This document shows positions 1 to 13,600 of a stretch of 64,000 nt of DNA, one piece after another (the first letter of the stretch is position 1; the number at the start of each line of letters is the position of its first letter). This stretch comes from Trogon surrucura (Eukaryota > Chordata > Aves > Trogoniformes > Trogonidae): contig CM036621.1 in assembly GCA_020746105.1 (NCBI GenBank), positions 24,943,501-25,007,500 of the forward strand. The letters run 5' to 3'. Under the pieces are notes generated by a model, which saw only the letters and a program-made list of their open reading frames with translations, was not told where the DNA came from and searched no databases. Made by a program: the position numbers and the translations under genes.

Positions 1-1228
1 CCATCTGACAACTCATGTAGCAGAGTGGTTATAACCTTTGTTCAAATAAGACATACTGAGGAGCATAGCTTGCTTGTTTTGGAAGCGTTTTAAACAAAAA
101 TGTTGTAAAGAAGATCTGAGATTCATAGCCTGACTTCTAAGCCAAGAACTTCAATAGATTCCATCTATATGTGGTGCCATAGCTAAAATAGGAGAGCTTT
201 GTGAGCATTTAGAATACAGTGTAGTTGGTATTTATTTGTATTTTTGTATGTTTATATAGATGGTTGAAATTCATCTGTGTGTGATATTATTCATGTAAAA
301 GTATTTTAGGTATTTGGGATATCATTACCTTAAATCCAGCCATAAATGAAAGAATTGTACACATACATTTGCGTCAACTTAATTACTGCCTGCTCCCACC
401 TCCAAATGTTTAATGGAGTAACTACTTCTTGCCTGAAATATTTAGAAAAAGGCTGATGAGAAATAAAAAAAAAGTTCTTGTGGGTGTTTTGCAGTAGATT
501 GTGTAAGAATTTCCAGTGTGGTTTTTGCAAAGTGGAGATCTTTGTAGCTATTATATAGACTTTATTGAATGTTACTAAGGTTTAATCTCTACTCTTACAA
601 GCTCCTGTATTTGTAGGCTTTTACCCATCTAATTACAGAGGACCTTAAGGCAGGATACCCTCTGACTGGATCTGTCTCTTAATTCAGTATGAAAAGTCAG
701 ACTGAAGATACAGGTATGTCTAGATAGGTTGTGGTAGTTTTATCTATAGCCTTGTGTGGCTGTTTTCAATATTTACTTTTTAAGTGGGGAAGATTATAGG
801 ATAATACTGTCTAAGAAGGCGCACCAGATAGCATAAAAGCATTTTAGGAAGTTTCTTCTGCTTAAAGAATTAGTGTATCCTCTTTACATAGAATGAGATT
901 ATTTCTAAAAAGTTGTCCTTGATTGTGAAAAAAATAAAGGATCTTAAAAGCTCTTAATTGCATTAAAAGTATTTAACAATGCAGTGAAACGTGTAACAGC
1001 AAGATCTTTAAAGCATCTATACAGACCTCTGAACAAGGTTTTGTAGATTTCCTTTTCTGTTTTCAAAAGACTGTTTCTGACATAACTCCAATTGGAAATG
1101 TACATCATCTGTGTATTACTCTATAGGAGAAGGAGGTCTTGGAAGCCAAGTGCTTTAGGCTCTCAAGAACTGTACTGATGACCAGGAACTTGCCAGTAGC
1201 TTGAGCCTATCACAGGATGAGATCCCTG

Positions 1229-1262
1229 AAGAAAAAAACAAAAAAAAAACAAAAAAACAACA
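1229..1262 (+). repeat. A-rich tract interrupted by single C residues
   Basis: Runs of seven to ten A are separated by single C residues, giving an (A)nC pattern over about 34 bases. It could be simple low-complexity sequence or the worn tail of a retroposed copy. No AATAAA lies just upstream and no recognisable retroposed body precedes it, so simple sequence is more likely. Confidence 0.7.
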
Positions 1263-1792
1263 GAGGTTATACAGTGCCTGTCACTTGGATTATGTGTATA
1301 TGGTAACTGACACAAACAGATGCATATTTTGAAAGCATTCCAAGAGTAATCTCCTTTTGTCTAAGTGATAAAGTTCTAGTCAAGCAATATTGTCTACTTG
1401 TAACTTCTGGCTTTGGATTTCTTCCAGTCTTGAATGCTCATTTTACCTGAGGTCAAAGATCTGATCTTTTTCAGACATTGATTCTCATGTAAGGCCTTCG
1501 TTGCTCTCCCATGGATACAACCCTCCTTTTGGCTTTGTTGTTTCTCAGTTGAACCAAACTCTTCTTTGAAAGAGTATTCCTGTTATGCTCTCTGATCAAA
1601 TTTTCCGCGGAAGATATTGAATCCCGTCCCAAATGTCCTGGTCTTGGTGTTTTTTCCAAACACAGCATCAATTTGCTCTTAAATTTTCTGAAGAATTCTG
1701 ATGATAAAGATACTGTTACATCACTGAGACTGAACTTGTTTTGCTGAAGTTTCTTTCTTCCTGGTAACTGATGGGAAGAACATGTATTTAGT

Positions 1793-1840
1793 GCTTTGGT
1801 CAATGGCCAAACGCTTGCTTTGGTCAATGGCTTAACACTT
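1793..1840 (+). repeat. 24-bp tandem duplication, two copies
   Basis: Two adjacent 24-bp copies (1793-1816 and 1817-1840) start with GCTTTGGTCAATGG and differ at three positions. The duplication falls in the first codons of the 118-codon - strand open frame and gives it a repeated Thr-Lys-Ala start. A slippage or local duplication origin is likely. Confidence 0.85.
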
Positions 1841-3900
1841 GATTATTGTTGTAATGAAATGTTCATAGACTTTGTAACTGTGCACTTAGAATTTACTGTC
1901 TTCCAAGCTATTGCAGGAAGAAGACCTCTAATAAATGAGTAAACTGGCTACTGCCACATTTAGCAGTTGTTAGAGATGTAGGATAAAACAATGGAAGATT
2001 AGTGTAATTCCAGTTCATTCAGTGTTACAGAAAGGATATTAATTCCTTAGAAGTTATGAAGTTCCTGCATCATTGAGCATCTCAGTTTATGTGGATCAAG
2101 TAATATGCCATATATCTCCCCTATTAGGGACAATGGAAGGTCATCACACATAGTGACTTCTATTTCACTGGGTAACCTGTGAAAATTAGTACAGCTAAAC
2201 CCACAAATTAGAACACCTTTATCCTAAGAAAACTGCAGTGGAACAAACAAAATACTAAAAAAATGAGGCGGGGTTGTGATTTTAAGTGTGATATTGATTC
2301 ATTACATTCGGGGAAAATACTTCCTTAATTTTAGGTATGTGCTAAAGTTTCTGGGTAGATTGCAACTCTGGATTAGACTTATGCTCACAGAACTGAATTC
2401 AAGTTGACTGAATTTCTGGCATACACCAGATAAGCTTGTTTTGCAGAATCCAACACTATGAGTTATCCTTACTGATAATCATCATATTAGGGGTGAGCAC
2501 TTTTAGGTCTCCATGCGTTAGAGCACCCTATGAAAGAAACTCTTCAATGGGACTTTACTCTTATTCAGGAAGAACTAGATCCTGAATTAACAGATCATTG
2601 CTTTTCTGTCCAAGTTTTGCTTTACTTTTCTGAGCTTTACAGAGTGTCAACTTAGAAGTATGTTTTAAAAAATAGTCTGTGAATGACTTGCTAATTACCA
2701 TATATTACGATGGTCTATCAATTTATTTTACAAGAAGTTAGAATGTCAGGAATATAAGATCATTCAGTGTTACTAATGAACTTTATATGTAGTACTGACA
2801 TGGGGATCTGTCATCTAAAAGCAGAAGTGAGTGCTGACGTCATTAAGGTGGGAAGAAAAGCCAAGCCAAAGAAAAAAAACCCAAAAAATCTTATACCTTA
2901 TTTATCACTTCTAACTTTTAAATGCTGGTGAGTTTCTTATGAACCTCATGATTTTTATTTTGCTGTATGTATGTTCATGCAGCAATGCAATTTTTACAGC
3001 ATAGTTGATAGACATGCTGACCCTTTTTCTGCCTTTGATTAACAAGACATTCTTCATCCTGTGCATTGTGTATTATGAAATAGTCACAGCCTGTCAGGGA
3101 TTATGTGATTTTTATGGTATTCTGCAATTCTCAGGCCTAGTTTTCTTAAAAAATGTTGTGAACAGTCATTATCTTAGTTTTTTCCTACGTGAATCTCTCC
3201 GGGCTTCTGCTGCTTGTTATTTTGAAAAATGCTCCTCTGTTTCATATGGGAGATGGAAAAGATTGCAAAAAAGAACTCGTTTTAAAATTTCTTCAACAAA
3301 GTCTGAAATTGAAAGCGGGAGCTAGGACAAGTATTAGAAGTTACCAAAGTGATGCTGGCTGGGGAAAGAATTGCTGGAGGACTGACCAGGCATAGCCTTA
3401 CAGAGTTTTCCACAGTTTAGGAGAACATGTAGTCATGAAGTCAAAGGCATCACAGACCTTTATGTGAAAACAGGAATAATCACTTCCTCTTTCCCTCCCA
3501 GCAACATTAAGAATTCTTTATCTGTTTATGGTCAAATAATGTGTTTATTCAATGCAAGTCTCTTTGGTAACTCACTTGTCATTTGTCAGGCTAGAGAGTT
3601 CCCAAAGTAACCAGTCTTTCATTCAGGAGACGGTTTCTAGGTCAGAACAAATATGAAGTATGTTCAGGCACAGGCTCTACAGCTGAAAATAGATGGGCAC
3701 CAAGAATGGAAAATTTTCTGTATTAGAAAAGGGTAATAATCTGAAAAGAGTACTAATTTCTAAAAATGAAGCTTCTTTTAAACGTTATCTAGTTTATGTA
3801 TCCTTGTGCTTCCTCCAAATTCTGCTCTTGCAGTCTGTGTTTCTCCTGCCAGATTCCACGTGTACTGCTACATTTTTCCAGCAGAAATTCTTGATTCTTT

Positions 3901-4290
3901 CTGCAAGTGGTTGGGTTTTGGTGGGCTTCCCCTCCGCCCCTTTTCTTTTGGGATAATGTGTGTGTCTGCAAGAGGCAGAGAATTAATGAGAGCAGTAAAT
4001 GGTCTTTGTTGTCAAAACAGGAACATATTCCTGGGCAAATGCTGGCCCAAGCTGTAGCAGGCAGGTGTCTGAGAGGCACCTTCATGCCAGATCAGCCCTT
4101 GGCGTTGGATCAGGAGGTGTGGGCCCATCTGCTGTGTACCAATTTTCAGAATACAGAGGTGTTTTTCCTTCATTTGGTCATTTCTGAGTCTTCTGCAGGG
4201 TTGCAGTTTATTTCAGCTTCCAGAAACCCAAGGCAAACTGTAGTGCTGAGACACAAATATGTAGCACGCCCTCAAAAATGGAGATAATCC
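3901..4290. other. Less AT-rich patch with overlapping open frames, probably non-coding
   Basis: This patch has more G and C than its surroundings and stays open for 126 codons on the + strand (3907-4287) and for 98 codons on the - strand (3789-4085). Neither product has a recognisable domain, signal peptide or membrane segment. Frames open on both strands over the same DNA are usual where stop codons thin out with rising GC. A non-coding exon or the remnant of an old repeat are alternatives I cannot test. Confidence 0.4.
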
Positions 4291-5020
4291 CACTCTTTGA
4301 TAGGGAGCAGTATGTTTTATAGCAGGTCTGGAAGTTAGGATCTTTTAGGTGATCCAGTCTGTCTGTAGTTGTTATGGCTTGACCAACGAATACAGAACCA
4401 AGAATTTATATAGTCTTCTAGAGAACTGTCAGTGTTTCAAGTTTATATATGGCAGCTAAAAGTGAAGAAAATTTGGCGTAGGAGTTTAACAGGAAAGTTA
4501 TGGCAGAAATGGAGATGTAGAACAGTGGACAGACAAGAGGCAGTGCGATGGAAGTCCTCTAGTTCCCACCTAGGCCAGAATCTTTGGTCCTTGCAGTAGT
4601 TTGATGTCCTTGAGCTTGAGGGATGATGTCATTGCACTTTAAAAGACAAAATCTGAACACTGAAACAAAGGGGCATGGTAATTGAGCTTCTACTTTCAGG
4701 TCAGGGTGGGTAAGTAAGGGAAACGTTTCCCCCACTTTTCATAGTCACTCTGGTCTCTTCACCTGCACCAAAGGGAAAACAAAGCAGAACAAAAAAAGCC
4801 TGATATGGAACATTGAATTAAAGAAGGAAAATTGTGATCTAGTATTGGGTTCAAAAATGAGCTGAACAGTTAGAAAGGAAAAAGCTTACTAAGCAGCTAG
4901 AACAAGAGAAACAAACAGTTCTATATGTTAACTTCACCTAGTGTTTAGTCTGAGAGGAACAAAGCAATCCCTGGCAAAGACAGACAATATCCTCCCCCAC
5001 ACTTAGCAGCACAAAAGATG
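4291..5020. other. Unique sequence, nothing recognised
   Basis: I see no open frame of note, no repeat and no RNA-like structure here. The sequence is mixed AT-rich unique DNA. Confidence 0.6.
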
Positions 5021-5059
5021 GGTGGCACCGTTATGGTGGGAAACCTGCTCAGCTCATGT

Positions 5060-5086
5060 ATTTCATTTCATGCATTTCATTTCAAC
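5060..5086 (+). repeat. Short TTTCA-based repeat
   Basis: CATTTCATTTCA occurs twice in tandem with a two-base break between copies. It is a minor slippage product. Confidence 0.6.
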
Positions 5087-5149
5087 TGTGCGGAACAGAA
5101 ATCTGAATACACAGAAATGCTCTTTTGAGTTAAATAGCATAGCTGCGCT

Positions 5150-5500
5150 GAATCCTTCAGTACTCACATTTATAACAGAAATAGCCTTCAGAGTCGACTG
5201 TTTATTTATCAATTGTTAATTGAGTTGATGTTTACTCATGATTGCAAACAGATGATTAATTTATAGCTGAGTGTTATTACTATGATAGTGAAGAGATCAT
5301 TAGAAAGAAAGATTATAATAGGGTTCTCTGCACTTGTGAGGCTAGTAATAAAGATTGACTAATATAATTAGATAAAGCTTTGTAACAAATACTGTTAAAT
5401 TGAATCTGGACTTTATTTAAATGCACTGGCCTGTTATCTAAAATGTATTAGCAGAGCATGTGGGTTAAGTAGAACCCCTGCCTACACTGTTTACTGTCTC
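5150..5500. promoter_or_regulatory. Possible enhancer-like block (FOX, homeodomain and GATA cores)
   Basis: Visible cores include a forkhead-type TGTTTAC at 5229-5235, a second in reverse orientation (GCAAACA, 5244-5250), ATGATTAATTTAT just after it, and a reverse GATA core TTATCT at 5434-5439. Short A/T-rich cores are common by chance, so this is a reading of style, not proof. No gene or repeat is present. Alignment to other amniotes would settle whether the block is constrained. Confidence 0.2.
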
Positions 5501-5902
5501 CTTCAGAGATTAGAATGGCTCTTACTTGTTGGTTAAATTGCAATATTATGTTTTATGCATATATTATGCTTTATGCATGAGTATTATTGAAAACTCTATT
5601 ATTTTAACAAAAGAAAAATATTATATTTGCTTTTGATTTTAACATGGCATGATTTCCAACTTTAGTTTTGATGATAGATTGACTAAACTTGATTCAAGAT
5701 GGTGTTAGCCTTCTTCATTTGCTGAACCTGGTAATTCTTTTGCATAATTCTTTTTAACAGAAGTCAAGTAAGACTTTTGTGGGAATCCAGTGACAGTGTT
5801 ATGGAGCATTTGATTTTTTAATTTTCATGGAAGCCTGGAAAACAACAACAGACACTGAAGTGGGGTGGGAGGAAGAATTTCAAAATGTAGATCTACATTC
5901 AT

Positions 5903-5949
5903 CCCCCTTCCCCCCCTTTCCTTTTCTCTTTTTTTTTACCCCCCTTTTT
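5903..5949 (+). repeat. C/T-rich low-complexity tract
   Basis: Runs of five, seven and six C are separated by T-rich stretches. The complementary strand has three long G runs, but the third is more than 20 bases from the second. Quadruplex folding is therefore possible but not canonical. Confidence 0.75.
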
Positions 5950-7214
5950 GTTATTATATAATTGTACATTATTACAGGAAGCAGGTCCACATTGGCTAGA
6001 ACCTTGTAAAGATTTATCTGTTATGTTCCAGGATAAGTTTGGCATGGAGAGGGTCATCTTCGGCCCATTTGTAGTTGTGGATACAGATGTAATGTGCATC
6101 TAGTATGAACAAGAATAGCTGAATATTTTAATAGTATTTTAACAGAGGATGGAAAGAGATACAGACAGAACTTGTGGCTGTAATGTAAGCATCACTATAG
6201 CAGAGGGCATTTGAAATTGTTTGAAAATATAGTGGCATCATAGCAAATAGTGAAATAATACCACAGGGAATATAAACCAGGCATTTATTCTATAACCTTT
6301 ATAGTTTAAGTATTCTGTGGCTTCATGAAAACAGAATACAAAATTTCCACTCTTTATTGTCAGATTCTTTATGGATAGAGAAACAGAGTTCTCACCTTCT
6401 GTGGCCTGAGTGCTTGAAGACTTAGCATCTTCTGGAGTTGCTTCAGCTACAGACTGCCAGACTGTGAACCCCCAGGCTATGCAAAAATATTCTCATCCTG
6501 ATAGGTGCTGAGTCTCAACTGAAATATCTTGAGATCAGTGCTTGCTAAGCACCTGTCAGTATCTGTTTCCAAATGACCACAAACCATTTCTGTGCTCAGC
6601 TGAGGCTTGAAACCCTTATAATATTTATAATGGGAAATGAAAAGTTCTTGCCCTGTGGTTAGAAAAGGCTCCCACTGTTGTGCTGCTCTGCTAGCTGTGT
6701 GCTCCATGCTCAGATACACGATATTCTTTACAGTTAGTAAAGCCAATGGGTCTACAGTTGTGTTGCTACCCATGTCCTAAAGTTAACCAAATTTTTTAGT
6801 ACCGAAAAAATCTGTGAGTGATTTTTATTCTGCTTGGTGGAATTTCTTTGTGGGAAGAAGAGATTTCGAATAGATTAATTTATATAAACTATTTGATTAG
6901 TAAAGAGATATTTAGAAGCAATGCTGAAATCCTGAAGTTCAGAAATAACAAACTGGACAATGCTTGAGCTACAGTTTTCTCACACAAAATGATGTCACTG
7001 TCAGATGAGTGGGTGGGAATGTGAAAAGTTTAAACAGTCTTCATAGGTATGACTCGAGAAGGATTAATAATGGCTCAAAATAGTCCCAGAGAGACTATGG
7101 GTATGTTCATGGAGAGTTTCCACAGAAAGGGTCTGCTAGTTTGATCCTTCCACAGCAAGTGAAGAGAGCCTTTTGATCTTGACTGACTTGATAGGGCATG
7201 GGGTGAAGCAGACT

Positions 7215-7232
7215 TTAATCACAAGTGATTAA
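7215..7232 (+). other. 8-bp inverted repeat TTAATCACAAGTGATTAA
   Basis: Eight-base arms TTAATCAC and GTGATTAA flank a two-base centre. The arms carry paired TAATC cores in opposite orientation, as bound by K50-type homeodomains, and an NK2-like CAAGTG overlaps the centre. About a dozen such small inverted repeats are expected by chance in a window this size. Confidence 0.35.
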
Positions 7233-10200
7233 TAAATCGCTCCCAAAATATGATTTGTCTTTTCTAGAGAAAGTCAGTTTTTTAAAAACTCTGTGGGGAG
7301 AATAGAATTTTTTAATGCTTTATATAAATCTGTTGGCAAGTTTTAACATTATCAGTTTTCACCAGCACTCTGTCTCAGGGCTGTCAATTTGACTATGCTG
7401 AAAAGTAAGTTGTCATTCTCAAATAACTCGTCACCTGCTTGCTTTCTGAAGTAGTGCAAAGGAAAGTATTAAAAAAAGGTGGGATCAGAAAGGAAAAGGG
7501 GAGTATCTAAGAATGGAATTGAAGGCAAAATAGATAAATGTGGAAAAAATACTGGCTAAAGCCACATTTGAGAAACCTATGTTAGAAATACATTTGAAGA
7601 AACAAACACGGGTTGGTGGAGACTGTGTCATCCTATTTAGGTTTTCTTTCCTTATAGTAAAACATGCTTTGTTTTCCCTGTGACAAATGTGGTCTGAAGC
7701 CCAGCGCACAGGGTGAGATTTGAATGAGTCTCAAGGAAGCAAAATAGCCACTTGTAGGCAATTCACAGAAACCCAGAGCTAATGAGGAGAAAAAATGGGT
7801 TTCAGATCAAATTTGTGTGGAAATAGCTCAAGACTGTTTCTAAGAAGCAGTTGGAATTGGCCAAACCCAGAGTTGATTTTACTAAATACTGTTCTTTATG
7901 AAATTATGAAGGTTTTGATTTTCAAAAAAGTGTAGTACTATTGGTGGAGCACTTTCTTAGATTTTTTCATCCTAGAGTTTGTGTCTTCTTTTAAGCACCT
8001 AGTGATAGTAGTCCTTGTAATCAGGATCCCAGTTGCAACAGACCAGTAATTTGCGTATTAGATTATTTTTACTCCTAGGAATCTTGTGGAAGGCATAAAT
8101 GAAAAGATGCCTGTGTTTGTTTTTTTTTTATCTGCTGTTAATAATACAGAATTGAACCTTTAAAAATACGTCAATATTGTTACTTCTTTATTCAACTTTC
8201 TGGTATTCCTTTGTATTTAAATCCCTTATTATTATGTTATATACTCTCGAGACATTAAACAAGGGGAATAAAAGTAAGCATTCTTTGTAGGAGTTTATGT
8301 AAACTGGCACATAGCTGGCATGTGAAAAGCTGTCATGATAATCAAATGTTTGATAGATTTGATGACGACATACTTGCATAGAGAAATCCACGCAATCCCA
8401 AGAGACATCAAATGGATACTTAAATCCTCTCAAATACAGACCATTTTATTCAGTTGCTGAACATTAAACATAGAAGAATTAGATAATTTTAGCTAGTGTA
8501 TACAGAGCAACAACAAGTTGCCTTGTTTTGTTTTCTTCTGATCTTCTTCAAAGTTTCCAGACCAGCCTTTCACCAAAGAATATACAATATTTTAGTTGTT
8601 TGATAAGTCTTGCAACAAGAAAAGAAGAAAAGGCGGCATAGTACAGCTGGTGTTTTTAAAGTAAGTAGTTGTTTGACAACCACAGAGATATTATAATTGT
8701 AATTCATTGAGCAGGCCTCTATGAGGAAACAGAAGTCCCTGTTGGAACTGCTCCATGGTTTCCCAGCTGTTATCTGTTTTCTTCACACAAGGAGGGCTTG
8801 AATTGCATCTTAAGCCTTCAAGAATGTATGGTGCACTGGATATAGTGTGTATTTAGTTCTGGACTGGAAAATGAAGCCAATGTAAACTCCAGCTATTGCT
8901 GGGCCTTTTCATTTCTCTGACATCAGACACAAAAGGTCACGACTGCTTATGTCCCATTTAAAACAGCAGTAATGATTCAGAAAACTAAAAAATGGCAGTG
9001 TCTTAATTAAATGCTTCCAGAGAAACAGCCTGTTTACAAGTGCAACCTGTATCTCTGTATATGTTCATATGCCATTTCTTACAGTGATGAAATTTGGAGG
9101 TATGTGGAAGAAAATGGCCCTCATCTCCAAAATTGAATGCTATTTGAACAGTCTCCATTCCACTTTACTGGGCAGTGCTTTTTCAAGCAAACCGTCTTGT
9201 AAGCTTGTTGTTTGCCTTATGGCGTGGAACGATGGGATTGCATTTTGCTTTCCTAGAGCTGAAATTTGCACAAAAATGTGGAGCAGAAGTGATCAAATTC
9301 CCAAAACTTGCTATGGAGTGGTGATCTAATATGCACTGTTAGCTCCGTCGAGCCTGCTATGCTTTTTTCTACAAATCAGAAAAGCTAGCTTAGCATCGCT
9401 CAGTCTACAAAAGAACTGCAGAGTGAAGAATTAGCTCAGCTGATGTTTGTTCTATCTAATACTTTCTGTTTATATTAAGGAAAGGAGGTTGTCATTTGTA
9501 TTACAGTCTCAAAGAGTGTGTAAGATGGAAACAAGATGGGTTTAAATGAGAAAGACAATAATTTACAACGGAGAAATAACTTCAGATATTTTTTTCTCAC
9601 TTAAAGTAGAGAAGAAACAGAAACTGGACCCAGCAGAGATTCTAATTGATTTGGAAAAGAAAATCACTAAATGCCTGTGCATATAGCTAAAGAGAGAGCA
9701 ATCTTAGTCAAAATAGAGTAAGTAAACTCTGTGTTCATCCTCGCAAATAGTAGAAAAAACCCCACTTAGATGCAGAAAATTATAGTGAAATGTGTCCTGC
9801 TAGTGGTGCTGGACATTGTCATCTCTTATCATGGGTATGTAGTAAAAATTTTTGTATCTCATTCAAACATTAGAACTGCTGGAGAAATTTTCATTGACAA
9901 CTTCTTTAAATTATTATTATTGTGAGAGAGTTGTTACAGAAGGCTGTAAAATTAAAACAGGTTTACTTCTGTGAGTTTTTTTTTAAAGTCACTTGATAAT
10001 GGTATTTTTCACTGAATGTTTGTTTTACAATATCTTACATAATTAAATGTTATTGACTTTAGATTTATTAGATATATATAATAGCTAAAAAAGCTGCTAT
10101 TAACTAACTGTCCAAAATTTAATGAAAATTCGTCTCAGGTGATAATTTTTTGCCTGTAATGGGGGGGAAAAAAAGCAAAATTTTTTTCTCTGGAAGACAC

Positions 10201-13200
10201 AGATGAAATGCCTTGAAATTAACTTTTAATTAATTAACCAGATACAGTAGTCCTGTATTACTGCAAAAAGATACAAGTGGATATTCCAGTATTTCTCTTT
10301 CTTTTGTTTCTTTCTTAACAAAGGACAAGAAAAAGCAATGAGCACTAAGTTAGAAAGCCAAATGCCTTACAAGTACCTGAAATTTTATATTTCCCAGCAT
10401 AAGGTTTAACATGTGGTTATCTTAGACTGCAGAATTTTAAGACTTGTTTAATATAGAAAACTGGATAAATCCTTTCAAGTATAGCCTGTGTGACCAAGTC
10501 CACATGGTCAAAGGGCTTGTTCAAGGAATAAGATTTTGGAGTCTGTATCAGCTGGAACCATATTAATATTTTATTTCTAAAGTGCTGGATCAGATTTGTG
10601 CATATTGGTGTCAGATGTGGTCTTACACTTATTTAATATATTTAATTTGAAAATACTCTTTTTTGTTTAGCCTTCATTTCTGAATGTTCCAAATGCTAAA
10701 TAGAAGTGAAATAGAGGAATTCTGAAAGAGGATGAATGGATAAGCTGTTCACTTTGTGCTCATTTTCAGTGAAATTAGACTGATGAAAAAGAAAAAAAAA
10801 AAGCTGATGCTTTTTAAAATTTCCAGTCAAAGTGTATGCATAGTGGAGGAAAAAAACCCAGCAACTCTGATGAAAACAATGACGTTTGGTTTTAGGAGGC
10901 CATGTAGTGGGGAAGTCACAGGACTCTGCCCTGTCTAAAATGTTCTTTACTTGGTTTCTGAGTGTTTAGCCCATGATGGATGGTTCAGTCTTAATGTTAG
11001 CTTTGTGTACTGACAGGCTGTCTCCCTGATATACTTTGAACTCTGGATGAATTTTTATATGGCTTTACATGAGTACTCATGAAAACAGGAGCAAGCTATT
11101 TCATTGCCAAATCTCAGGTGGCCAACCTGGTGCAACTGCTATAATTTTTGTAGGTGACTTGAGAAATACAGTTATTATCCAGCAGTGGGGAACAATAAAT
11201 GTGTTAATGGCTAGACTGGCAGGGCTGCACTTGAGGTATTCGGAACAAACACCTTAGTCAGCAGTCACAGGTGGGAAAAAATATCTTTGACTGTGAAAAA
11301 TATCATAAGAGCTTGATTCAGTTCTTTACATCCCTTCATCAAATAACTTTCGCTTAGGCTTGGTCATCAGCAGCTGCAAGAAGGTTTGTTCAGAGAAGGC
11401 AGACCTGTTGCAGAGAGAAGGAAGAAGTCTATTCAATCCTTGAACATGTTTTCCAAACTGTATTAGCTTTCTCTTGACAGAGAGTTGTTCTTGATCACTC
11501 AAGAGATCAGAGAGACATTTTCCCTTCATTCTTCATACCTCATGTATACAGGACCTGTGTTTACATTGTCTGTCTTAAGCAGAGGTATTTGTAGAATGTC
11601 ATTGTGAGAGACCTGTTCCTGGGAGAGGGGCTTAAACTGCTATTTTTTTTGCTGTTTCTGTAGAAGAACCAGGAAGTTCAAGACCTTGTTTCTTCAGGCT
11701 CCTTTAAACTACTGGATGCTTTTTTGAATGGATGGTTGGCTATGACCAATGTATCACAGCTACTAGTCCATTTCCTAGATGAAAGTAACCATGTGATGGC
11801 AAATATTTGAGCACTTTGTATCACAGAACAAGACCTAATAAATGGTATCTTAATGCTGGTATACACCTGGGCATTGAATGAGCCTCATAAGGGAGAGGTG
11901 TGGTGGAAGGCATCACAGACATTTGATTTCTAGCAAAATAGCCATCAGTGCAGAAGCCCTCTAAATAATAGAGATTTTGTTGCAGTCTAGCCCTAGAATC
12001 TCTACAAAGCTCTGGTTTTCCCCATACAATCACAGGTAAATAGTGAATTAGAAGTATTTTTTTGGCACTCTCAGGTGTGAGGTTGTGTAGTGAGAGAGGA
12101 ATCTTTTATCTTAAACAAAAAGTCAGATGGATGTGTAAACGGCAAGAGTACAAGACGGGCCAAGTGAGTAAATCCCACATGAAGAACATAGCACTGGAAA
12201 AATCCTGCTTTCTTGCCATGAACTGCACAGATATATGGTCTGATGATCGGTGCAAACATGTTAATTACAATTTCCCACATCTCATGTCATAATGATTTTT
12301 TTTTTATTTTAAATCCCATCAACGGTGGGTTTAATTAGACTTTTTAAAAACTAGACCGTTCTATTCAGATCATGGTGGTTACAACCAGAAGAAAATTTTG
12401 AAATGTATTTTTGAAATGTAATTAAAAAGGAGATACCCCAAATCAGTGCTGCTTTAATTATCTGAGATGATCAGATGAAAGAAAAGTGGTTTCTAAGTAG
12501 ATTACTTTCAAGATAAAATGTTTAATTTTATTTATGTTTAACCAAGTCTGACATGCACATCGGCAAATTTTTCAGGCATGTGAACAAAGCCTGATACTGT
12601 TAAACACAGGATTTCTTAAGGTCTTAGGCAATGTGATATGCTATGTGATCCTGTTGAAATATCGTTCTTTATTTTCAAGTTGACATTGAAATGAAAGTTT
12701 AAACAGCATTTGTATATTGCACAGAGTAGTGGAATCAGAAGTATCTCTAACTGTCCTGAACATGTTTTAAAATCCAGTATAAACTGCATTCATCAATAGA
12801 AAGCTGGATAAATGTTTGATGAGACAATGGTAGTACTGTATATGTTAAGACTAAATGAAGTTAGATGTTCACAAGAAGTGTTTTCTAACTTGTAATAGCC
12901 TCTGGAATTAGATTTAAGAATGTAAAGAGTATTGTTTTCTAGGGCTTTTTTTTAACATTTACTACTGATTACAAAGATTATGAAAGCAAACTTCTGTGGA
13001 GTTTAATACTAAATCTTTAAAATAGTTTGGCAAAGACTGTAGAGATATTTGATGTCTTTAGCATATATCTTTGATTTCAACATGTTAGGGTTGTGGGACA
13101 TGCTTGTCTGGCTTAGACTCTTTGAAGATGCCCCATAGGCTTCTTTCAGATCAAATCACACCTCACAAAAACACTTAATTGAGTCCAAGTTCCTCTTTTG

Positions 13201-13600
13201 TTGGTCTTCAAAAGCATTAAAAATAGTCACTGAAAATAAGCCATCCTTTTAGGAGAGATACAGTGTGAATTGGATCTCTGTGAAGCTGTTTAGAAAACAT
13301 GCTTCCCATTAAAGTTTATCTTCACTCATTTCTTTCAGTATCATGTGAACATTTAACAAAAAAGCTGACATTCCTATCATAGTGCTGTGTGTATTTGTTT
13401 CCTGTCCTATGTGGCTATTTCCCACATTTGTCAAGGCAAAGGTTGAAGGGGGTATGGACAAGGGAAATAGGTCTCCCATTCATTCCTATCTGTCAGGAGT
13501 TCACTTTGTCATGATAACATTCAAGGGGTATATTTATCTATCCTGCTACTGGAGGTTAAAGTAAGGGTAAAAAAAAGAAGAGAAGAAATCATGTTTTAAA

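Larger units (their letters stand above)
1..3900. other. Unique AT-rich sequence, no gene recognised
   Basis: No recognisable gene, RNA gene or interspersed repeat was seen on either strand. The stretch holds an A-rich tract near 1.23 kb and a short tandem duplication at 1.79 kb (both listed separately). It also holds a 118-codon open frame on the - strand at 1471-1827, rich in Lys, Arg and Ser, which matches no family I know. Short frames on the + strand near 3.0-3.4 kb overlap one another and show no domain or signal. Intronic or intergenic DNA is the simplest reading. Confidence 0.6.
5511..13600. other. Long unique AT-rich stretch, no gene recognised
   Basis: About 8 kb without a recognisable gene, RNA gene or mobile element. 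Open frames reach at most 98 codons (6477-6773, - strand) and none shows a domain. Minor features are a tandem copy of a TATGCAT-containing unit at 5546-5578, a C/T tract at 5.9 kb, a G7A7 run at 10161-10174 and a 14-bp palindrome CATGAGTACTCATG at 11068-11081. Intron or desert sequence is the best description. Confidence 0.6.

Noticed and set aside
1229-1262. A-rich tract considered as the tail of a processed retrocopy
   Set aside because: No polyadenylation signal, target duplication or gene-like body could be seen upstream.
11068-11081. 14-bp perfect palindrome CATGAGTACTCATG
   Set aside because: About six palindromes of this length are expected by chance in 64 kb at this composition.
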